Part shown: positions 58,365 through 64,000 of the stretch, one piece after another | Position numbering within the stretch: the stretch's first letter is position 1 | Layout of the letters: each line of letters starts with the position of its first letter | Assembly: GCF_002979515.1 (NCBI RefSeq) | Contig: NZ_PCPA01000012.1 | Span: 62,001 to 126,000 of the forward strand | Source of the DNA: Microbacterium sp. MYb54 | GTDB lineage: Bacteria > Actinomycetota > Actinomycetes > Actinomycetales > Microbacteriaceae | Length of the DNA stretch: 64,000 bases | Direction: 5' to 3' | Made by a program: the position numbers and the translations under genes | The notes under the pieces: generated by a model | What the model was told of the DNA's origin: nothing | What the model saw: the letters and a program-made list of their open reading frames with translations, nothing else | Database searches by the model: none

Positions 58365-59990
58365 TCATTCCGATCCGGCAGCGGGCGATGGATCGGGAAT
58401 CTCGTGCGGCCGGTACTGCGGCAACCGAGAGGCCGGAAGGATCGCCAGCGCGCTGATCCCCGCGAGCAGGAGCAGTCCGAGCTTGAGCGTGCCGAGCCGA
58501 GACGCCTCGTTGACGGCGACAGCGGCGTCGACCTGCACCGGCGTCGCATCTGTGGCCTCGAGCGCAGCGCGCAGATCGTCGTTGCTGATGAAGTTGAGGT
58601 CATCCATGTCGACTTGAGCGACGAGCGACGGCGGCAGATCGGGGTGCTCCACGACCGCGCGTCCGACGCTGAGCCCCAGAAGCGACACCAGCAATGCCCC
58701 CGCGAGGGCCGTACCGACTGCCGAAGCGAGATTCTGGGTGGTCCCCCGTAGAGACCCGACGTCTCCGGCGAGCTCGGCGGGAGCCGCCGTCACGAGTACG
58801 TTGAACACCAGTGTGACGAGCGCACCCTGTCCGATGCCGAACACGATGAGACCGGCGATCGTCGGAATCGTCTCCCAGTTGTTGTTCACGACGAACGACA
58901 ACCACACGAGAGCGGCCGTGGTGAGGATGAAGCCGACCACGCCGATGGCTCGAGGCGGGAAGCGCTTGTACAGCCGTACGACGAGTGTGGCCGTGACGAA
59001 GACCGTGAGGTTGAACGGCATCATCGCCATGGAGGTGTCGAACGGGGTGCGCCCCTGCACGATCTGGATGTAGAGCGGAATGGTGAAGTTCACGCAGGCT
59101 TCCAGCGCCACCACGATGAACATTGCGTACACGGCCGCGCGCTCCCGCGACGATCCGAGGACGCTCAGGTCGATGAGCGGAACCTTCCCTCGGGCCATCC
59201 GCTTCCTGGTCCAGAGGAAGAAGGCCTGGCCGAGCACCAGGCCGACCACGATGAAGATGGGTGCCGGCGACAGCCCGAGCACGTTGAAGGGGGCACTTGC
59301 GGTGGCCGCAACAGCACCCCAGGAATTGAGATTGTTGAACCCCAGCGTCAGCAGCACTATCGCGGCGCCGATGAGCAGCGATGCGACGAGATCGATGCGG
59401 ATCGACGCGTCCCCGCGGTCCCCGCGAAGCGTGAAGCTCAGAGCGAAGACGAGAACGGCGATCCCCAGCACGATGAAGAACATCGGCCGCCAGCCGACCA
59501 GCGTGCCCAGGGTCCCTCCGATCAGGAAGGCGCTGACCCCGGAGATCGCCCGCGCGGACCCGATCGCACCGATGGCGGTCGCCTGCTGCGGGCCGCGGTA
59601 GTTCTCGGCGATGAGTGCCACGATCGACGGCACGATGATGGCGGCCGCTGCTCCTGCGACCGCCTGCCCCGCGATGGCCCAGCCCACCGTCGGCGAGAGG
59701 AGCATCATCACCGACGAACCCGCGAACAGCGCGATGACGATGCGGAAGATCGTGACCCAGCCGATCCGCTGCCCGAGCTTCGCACCGGTCATCACGAGTG
59801 CGGCGACGGCGAGGCCGTACATGACGATCGTCGTGCTCGCGACCGTCGGAGGGACACCGAACTCGCTCACCATTCCGCCGAGCGAGATCGGTAGCGCCGC
59901 GACGTTGAACGACATCAGTACCTGCGCGAAGAACAGACTGACCATCGGCAGCCATGAGGTCTTGGTCGGATTCTGTGACGTCTGGGTCAT
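58365..59990 (-). CDS. MFS transporter with 14-helix layout
   Basis: This 541-aa membrane protein has MFS motifs such as FNVAALPISLGGMVSEFGVPPTVASTTIVMYGLAVAALVMTGAKLGQRIGW and SARAISGVSAFLIGGTLGTLVGWRPMFFIVL. A long loop near residues 430-490 contains DLPPSLVAQVDMDDLNFISNDDLRAAL. It looks like the DHA2 exporter group, but its position upstream-linked to glutaminase (nine nt apart, the same strand, glutaminase gene first) suggests an amino-acid-related substrate, which is inference. GGAG precedes the ATG. Confidence 0.82.
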   Translation of the reverse strand: MTQTSQNPTKTSWLPMVSLFFAQVLMSFNVAALPISLGGMVSEFGVPPTVASTTIVMYGLAVAALVMTGAKLGQRIGWVTIFRIVIALFAGSSVMMLLSPTVGWAIAGQAVAGAAAAIIVPSIVALIAENYRGPQQATAIGAIGSARAISGVSAFLIGGTLGTLVGWRPMFFIVLGIAVLVFALSFTLRGDRGDASIRIDLVASLLIGAAIVLLTLGFNNLNSWGAVAATASAPFNVLGLSPAPIFIVVGLVLGQAFFLWTRKRMARGKVPLIDLSVLGSSRERAAVYAMFIVVALEACVNFTIPLYIQIVQGRTPFDTSMAMMPFNLTVFVTATLVVRLYKRFPPRAIGVVGFILTTAALVWLSFVVNNNWETIPTIAGLIVFGIGQGALVTLVFNVLVTAAPAELAGDVGSLRGTTQNLASAVGTALAGALLVSLLGLSVGRAVVEHPDLPPSLVAQVDMDDLNFISNDDLRAALEATDATPVQVDAAVAVNEASRLGTLKLGLLLLAGISALAILPASRLPQYRPHEIPDPSPAAGSE

Positions 59991-59998
59991 GACGGCTC

Positions 59999-61033
59999 CT
60001 ACGGTGCGGACGAAGGGACGGACTCGGGGTGATGCGAGCGTGCAGGCGCCGATGCGAACAGGTTGAGGCCCAGCGCGCGCGAGAGATATCCGATCGCCAT
60101 CTGGGAACGGACCGAGTTGCCCGCCTCGTCGAGACGTGGCGAGAAGCCGGCCGCCGCGCCCTTGCCGGGAGCGACCGCGACGATGCCTCCGGCGACACCT
60201 GACTTCGCCGGCAGGCCGATCTCGAACAGCCAGTCGCCCGATCGCTCGTACAGACCGGTGGATGCGACGACGGAGAGCGTGTCACGGCACACCTCTTCGG
60301 AGACCACCCGTTCACCGGTGACGGGGTTCACACCGCCGTCCGCGAGCGTCGCGCCCATCACCGCCAGATCGTGCGCCGTGACGCTGAGCGCGCATTGACG
60401 CGTATAGACGTCGACGACTTCGTCCGGATCCCCCGCCAGTCGGTCATAGCTGCGAAGCAGACGACCGATCGCGCGATTGCGGTCGTTCGTCTCCGCCTCA
60501 GAAGCGTAAACCACCCCGTCGAGGCTCAAGGGGCGTCCCGCGAACGCCGACAGCCCTTCCCGGACACGCTCCCACTGCTCGACCGCGGTCGCACCCGGCA
60601 TCAACGCGGTCGTCGCGATCGCTACCGCGTTGACCATCGGGTTCATGGGGTGCCCGCTGTTCAGTTCCAGCGCCATCACGGAGTTGAACGCGAGTCCGGT
60701 GTTGTTCACTCCGACGATCTGCCGAACGCGCTCGTGCCCGTACTCCTGGATCGCCAGGGCATAGACGAACATCTTCGAGATCGACTGGATGGAGAAGGGA
60801 TGAAGCGCATCACCGGCGTCGTGCAGCCCGCCGCCCACCTCGATGACGGCCAGACCGAACAGCTCCGGATCGACCTCGGCGAGCACGGGAATGTAGTCGG
60901 CGACCCGGCCACCGCGCTCCTCCGAATAGCGGGAGTGCGCGTCGCGCACGATCTCCTCGACACGATCCCACCCGGGCAATGTGCCGGTGGACACCTCTTG
61001 CCGGACATCGCGCCACGCCACGGGGTCGAGCAC
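59999..61033 (-). CDS. glsA: Glutaminase GlsA
   Basis: This 344-aa serine-dependent beta-lactamase-like glutaminase converts glutamine to glutamate and ammonia. The catalytic Ser-x-x-Lys is S84-I-S-K87 (HPFSIQSISKMF). Also seen are NPMVNAVAIATTAL, EAETNDRNRAIGRLL and KSGVAGGIVAVAPGKG, all family signatures. GAGGAGG precedes the GTG at 61033. It ends nine nt before the MFS gene, so both are probably one unit and may feed or relieve a linked amino acid. Confidence 0.94.
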   Translation of the reverse strand: MLDPVAWRDVRQEVSTGTLPGWDRVEEIVRDAHSRYSEERGGRVADYIPVLAEVDPELFGLAVIEVGGGLHDAGDALHPFSIQSISKMFVYALAIQEYGHERVRQIVGVNNTGLAFNSVMALELNSGHPMNPMVNAVAIATTALMPGATAVEQWERVREGLSAFAGRPLSLDGVVYASEAETNDRNRAIGRLLRSYDRLAGDPDEVVDVYTRQCALSVTAHDLAVMGATLADGGVNPVTGERVVSEEVCRDTLSVVASTGLYERSGDWLFEIGLPAKSGVAGGIVAVAPGKGAAAGFSPRLDEAGNSVRSQMAIGYLSRALGLNLFASAPARSHHPESVPSSAP

Positions 61034-61130
61034 ATCTCCTCCTCGGATCCGTGACGCCCCCAGCCGTCAGTGTCACCGTAGCGCTCGAACCCCTTCTGCG
61101 GCTAGAAGCTCCTCGGATGCATGCCTCGGA

Positions 61131-62024
61131 TCAGTACCAGTTCATCGCCTGAGAGTGCGACCACGCGCTGCAGGGGGTGCCGTACACCGATGAGATGTAA
61201 CCCAGCCCCCAGGCGACCTGCGTCGCGGCACTCGTCTGCCAGTCGGCACCGGCCGATGCCATCTTGCCGCCGGGAAGGGCCTGCGGGATGCCGGTGGCGC
61301 CACTCGGGTTGTAGGCCTGGTAGTTCCAGCCCGACTCTTTGTTCCACAACGACTCAAGGCAGGAGAACTGACCGTCACCCCACCCGTACCGGCTCGACAT
61401 CTGCTCCCGGGCGCTCGCCTTCGCGCCTTCGACGGTGTTGGACGCCGCCAGCGCCGCGGCCGCCTGCTGCGCCGCAGCGGCCTGCGCCGCCTGTTCCGCA
61501 GCGACACGCGCGGCCTCTTCCTCGGCCTGCTTCTGCTGGGCGGCGGTCAGGGCGCCCCGGAGCGTCTCGGTGTTCGAGACCACCTTTGCCGTCTCGGCGG
61601 CGGTCTCGTCGGCCTGGACGCCCACGACGAGCACCGGTGTCACATCGCGATCGGCGAGCTCATCGATATGGTCTTCGAGGTCGGAGGTGTCGACAGATCG
61701 CGTGACACCGACGTCGAGCCCTGAAGCGACGACCTCTGCGTCCAGCGCCACGGCTGCCGCGACGGCATCCTTCCCCTCGGCCACCGCCGCCGTGGCGTCT
61801 TCGGTGATCTGGGACAGCGGCTCGGTGCCGACCAGGACAGGTGCGGTGACAGCAGCCGCAGGATTCACAGCCGCGACCGCGGGGGTGGCGGCGAGGCCGA
61901 CACTGAGGGTGATGCCGACGAGCGTCGCTGCCGCGACCCCCAGAATGGTCATCGGACGGTGGGCAGCGGCGCGGGCATCCGCCGCCGCGGAGGCACGCCG
62001 AAGCGCACGGGTTTTCTGAAGCAT
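61131..62024 (-). CDS. Secreted transglycosylase-like (aggregation-promoting factor type) protein
   Basis: This 297-aa protein has a basic leader and a signal peptide at about residues 20-52 (MTILGVAAATLVGITLSVGL, then AATPAVAAV). A mature part with an alanine-rich coiled-coil (TAAQQKQAEEEAARVAAEQAAQ) follows. The C-terminal ~75 residues resemble a lysozyme-like fold (SSRYGWGDGQFSCLESLWNKESGWNYQAYNPSGATGIPQALPGGKMASAGADW), with the putative catalytic Glu in NKESGW. It probably binds or cuts peptidoglycan outside the cell. ATG 62024 lies before the signal; upstream sequence is not coding. Confidence 0.85.
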   Translation of the reverse strand: MLQKTRALRRASAAADARAAAHRPMTILGVAAATLVGITLSVGLAATPAVAAVNPAAAVTAPVLVGTEPLSQITEDATAAVAEGKDAVAAAVALDAEVVASGLDVGVTRSVDTSDLEDHIDELADRDVTPVLVVGVQADETAAETAKVVSNTETLRGALTAAQQKQAEEEAARVAAEQAAQAAAAQQAAAALAASNTVEGAKASAREQMSSRYGWGDGQFSCLESLWNKESGWNYQAYNPSGATGIPQALPGGKMASAGADWQTSAATQVAWGLGYISSVYGTPCSAWSHSQAMNWY

Positions 62025-62153
62025 GGGTTCGACTTTCGGGTGGTCGTACGCCCTTGCAGGAGACTCATCGGGAGCTCGTCCCAGGCGCAAGTGAACGAGT
62101 CTGACCCATCAACCTGAACGAAAACCATCCCTCACCTGGGATTTACATGAGAA
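62025..62153 (-). other. Upstream region of the transglycosylase-like gene
   Basis: These 129 nt carry no gene. They hold two partial repeats of TCGTTCA. I do not see a clear c-di-AMP (ydaO) riboswitch, although that class is common before such genes in actinobacteria. Confidence 0.3.
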
Positions 62154-62192
62154 GAGGGCCTCGCACATGCCGTATGGCAGTGCGAGACCCTC
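62154..62192 (-). terminator. Terminator hairpin after typA
   Basis: Thirteen-base arms (62154-62166 and 62180-62192), with one mismatch and an inner TGCC/GGCA extension, lie 28 nt past the typA stop. Confidence 0.8.
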
Positions 62193-62219
62193 TCACTCGG
62201 AGATGCTCTGAGCGGTGTC

Positions 62220-64000
62220 TCAGACGCTGGCGTCCTGACGCTTCATACGCGCAGTCTCACGCGCACGGGTGTTCGCGTCGAGGTTCACCTTGCGGATGCG
62301 GACGACCTCAGGGGTCACCTCGACGCATTCGTCGTCGCGGGCGAACTCGAGGCTCTCCTCGAGGGTGAGCTGGCGCGGAGGCGTCATCGACTCGAAGGTG
62401 TCGGAGCTCGCCGCGCGCATGTTGGTGAGCTTCTTCTCCTTGGTGATGTTGACGTCCATGTCGTCGGCGCGCGAGTTCTCGCCGATGACCATGCCCTCGT
62501 AGACCTCCTGCGTCGGCTGCACGAAGAACGACATGCGCTCCTGCAGGGCGATCATCGCGAACGGAGTGACGACACCCGTGCGGTCCGCGACGATCGAGCC
62601 GTTCTGACGCGTGGTGATGGAACCCGCCCACGGCTCGTAGCCGTGGGAGATCGCGTTGGCGATGCCGGTACCGCGCGTGGTGGTCAGGAATTCGCTGCGG
62701 AAGCCGATCAGACCACGCGACGGAACGACGAACTCCATGCGCACCCAGCCGGTGCCGTGGTTGGTCATGTTCTCCATGCGGCCCTTACGACCTGCGAGCA
62801 GCTGAGTGATCGCGCCGAGGTGCTCTTCGGGAGTGTCGATCGTGAGGTGCTCGAACGGCTCGTAGGTCTTGCCGTCGATCTTCTTCGTGACCACCTGCGG
62901 CTTGCCGACGGTGAGCTCGAAGCCTTCACGGCGCATGTTCTCGACGAGGATGGCGAGGGCAAGCTCTCCGCGACCCTGCACCTCCCACGCGTCGGGACGA
63001 CCGATGTCGACGACCTTGAGCGAGACGTTGCCGATGAGCTCCTTGTCGAGACGGTCCTTGACCATGCGAGCGGTGAGCTTGTGGCCCTTGACCTTGCCCA
63101 TGAGCGGCGAGGTGTTGGTACCGATCGTCATCGAGATGGCGGGGTCGTCGACCGTGATGGCCGGCAGGGGGCGCACGTCTTCGGGATCGGCGATCGTCTC
63201 ACCGATGGTGATGTTGTCGAAGCCGGCGATGGCGACGATGTCGCCGGGGCCGGCGGACTCGGCCGGGTAGCGCTCGAGAGCACGGGTCTTCAGCAGCTCG
63301 GTGATGCGAGCGTTCTGGTGCGTGCCGTCTGCACGGACCCAGGCCACGGTCTGGCCCTTCTTCAGCGTGCCGTTGAAGACGCGGAGCAGCGCGAGACGGC
63401 CGAGGAACGGGCTGGAGTCGAGGTTCGTGACCCAGGCCTGCAGCGGGTGCTCGTCGTCGTACGAGGGCGCGGGCACGTGCTCGAGGATCGCCTCGAACAG
63501 CGGCTCGAGGTCGTCGTTGTCAGGCAGCGAGCCGTCGGCCGGACGGTTCTGCGATGCGGCGCCGGCACGACCGGAGGCGTAGACCACCGGCACGTCGAGC
63601 AGAGCATCGACGTCGAGGTCGGGAACATCATCGACGAGGTCGGATGCCAGGCCCAGCAGCAGGTCGTGTGCTTCTTCCTCGACCTCCGCGATGCGGGCGT
63701 CGGGGCGGTCGGTCTTGTTGACCAGCAGGATGACGGGGAGCTTGGACTCGAGCGCCTTGCGCAGCACGAAGCGCGTCTGCGGCAGCGGGCCCTCACTCGC
63801 GTCGACGAGCAGCACGACACCGTCGACCATGGACAGGCCGCGCTCGACCTCGCCACCGAAGTCGGCGTGACCGGGGGTGTCGATCACGTTGATCGTGATC
63901 TCCTTGCCGTGGGCGTGCTTGCCCTTGTACGTGATCGCCGTGTTCTTGGCGAGGATCGTGATGCCCTTCTCACGCTCGAGATCGTTCGAGTCCATGGCAC
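62220..64000 (-). CDS. typA: Ribosome-associated GTPase TypA/BipA, 5' end beyond the window
   Basis: This translational GTPase helps ribosome assembly and stress adaptation. The visible part starts [20 protein letters not shown], so about 45 residues with the P-loop are missing. G2/G3 and G4 motifs are present ([27 protein letters not shown]). Domain II, the EF-G-like domains III and V ([26 protein letters not shown]) and the TypA-specific C-terminal domain with [18 protein letters not shown] follow. It ends [10 protein letters not shown]. The window edge cuts it, and no sign of frameshift is seen. Confidence 0.95.
   Translation of the reverse strand, partial: AMDSNDLEREKGITILAKNTAITYKGKHAHGKEITINVIDTPGHADFGGEVERGLSMVDGVVLLVDASEGPLPQTRFVLRKALESKLPVILLVNKTDRPDARIAEVEEEAHDLLLGLASDLVDDVPDLDVDALLDVPVVYASGRAGAASQNRPADGSLPDNDDLEPLFEAILEHVPAPSYDDEHPLQAWVTNLDSSPFLGRLALLRVFNGTLKKGQTVAWVRADGTHQNARITELLKTRALERYPAESAGPGDIVAIAGFDNITIGETIADPEDVRPLPAITVDDPAISMTIGTNTSPLMGKVKGHKLTARMVKDRLDKELIGNVSLKVVDIGRPDAWEVQGRGELALAILVENMRREGFELTVGKPQVVTKKIDGKTYEPFEHLTIDTPEEHLGAITQLLAGRKGRMENMTNHGTGWVRMEFVVPSRGLIGFRSEFLTTTRGTGIANAISHGYEPWAGSITTRQNGSIVADRTGVVTPFAMIALQERMSFFVQPTQEVYEGMVIGENSRADDMDVNITKEKKLTNMRAASSDTFESMTPPRQLTLEESLEFARDDECVEVTPEVVRIRKVNLDANTRARETARMKRQDASV

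Noticed and set aside
62025..62153. Possible c-di-AMP riboswitch before the transglycosylase-like gene
   Set aside because: The context is suggestive, but I cannot find the conserved ydaO core sequences or pairing.

Overview
This window is high-GC actinobacterial chromosome, most likely from Microbacterium or a close relative in Microbacteriaceae. The evidence is the strong GC bias, the GTG starts, the DUF3107, DUF3117 and UPF0182 genes, an adnA/adnB-type helicase-nuclease pair, lysine synthesis by the succinylase branch, and gene order matching the actinobacterial core (UPF0182, Lon-like PDZ protease, DUF2342 hydrolase, cyclodehydratase-like protein, UvrD-type helicase, nudC, adnB, adnA, DUF3107, ferritin-like protein, RhlE helicase). 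It is a dense region of about 59 protein genes with one initiator tRNA. I see no insertion sequence, phage or CRISPR array. The only clear scar of gene turnover is a fragment of an arsenate reductase gene beside the tRNA.

Layout. 1-3.7 kb: an LCP cell-wall ligase (cut by the window edge), purE, purK, a PH-domain membrane protein and birA. 3.7-9 kb: an envelope-glycan block with three CDP-glycerol glycerophosphotransferase-like proteins and a family 2 glycosyltransferase. 9-12.9 kb: an HtrA-type protease, an aminotransferase, a nitrilase-family amidase and tRNA-fMet. 13-31 kb: the conserved core block, including NudC and the AdnAB-like pair. 31-45.7 kb: ferritin-like protein, RhlE-type helicase, DUF817, PHP phosphatase, EEP phosphatase, aminopeptidase P, phosphotransferase, alpha/beta hydrolase, MgtE-N/CBS protein, DUF1003, Mrp, TatB and an O-methyltransferase. 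45.7-57 kb: a PIG-V-like mannosyltransferase, divergent dapE/dapD, a second DEAD-box helicase, an MFS/TetR pair, citrate synthase, dapC and ferredoxin. 57-64 kb: AzlCD with an XRE-cupin regulator, an MFS transporter, glutaminase, a secreted transglycosylase-like protein and the 3' part of typA.

How the genes work together: dapD, dapC and dapE supply three successive steps of the succinylase route to LL-diaminopimelate and lysine. The LCP protein, the glycerophosphotransferase-like proteins and the glycosyltransferases point to a phosphate-containing surface polymer. The AdnAB pair, the UvrD-type helicase and NudC cover DNA end repair and NAD/RNA-cap turnover.

The most striking sequence-level signals are these. 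(1) At least 22 genes have a -10-like hexamer exactly 6 or 7 nt before the start codon, which predicts widespread leaderless transcription. (2) A perfect 20-bp terminator-like hairpin after the HtrA gene carries the next gene's -10 hexamer in its loop and that gene's start codon in its 3' arm. (3) A palindrome sits in the promoter of the azlCD-linked regulator. (4) The arsC fragment lies next to tRNA-fMet.
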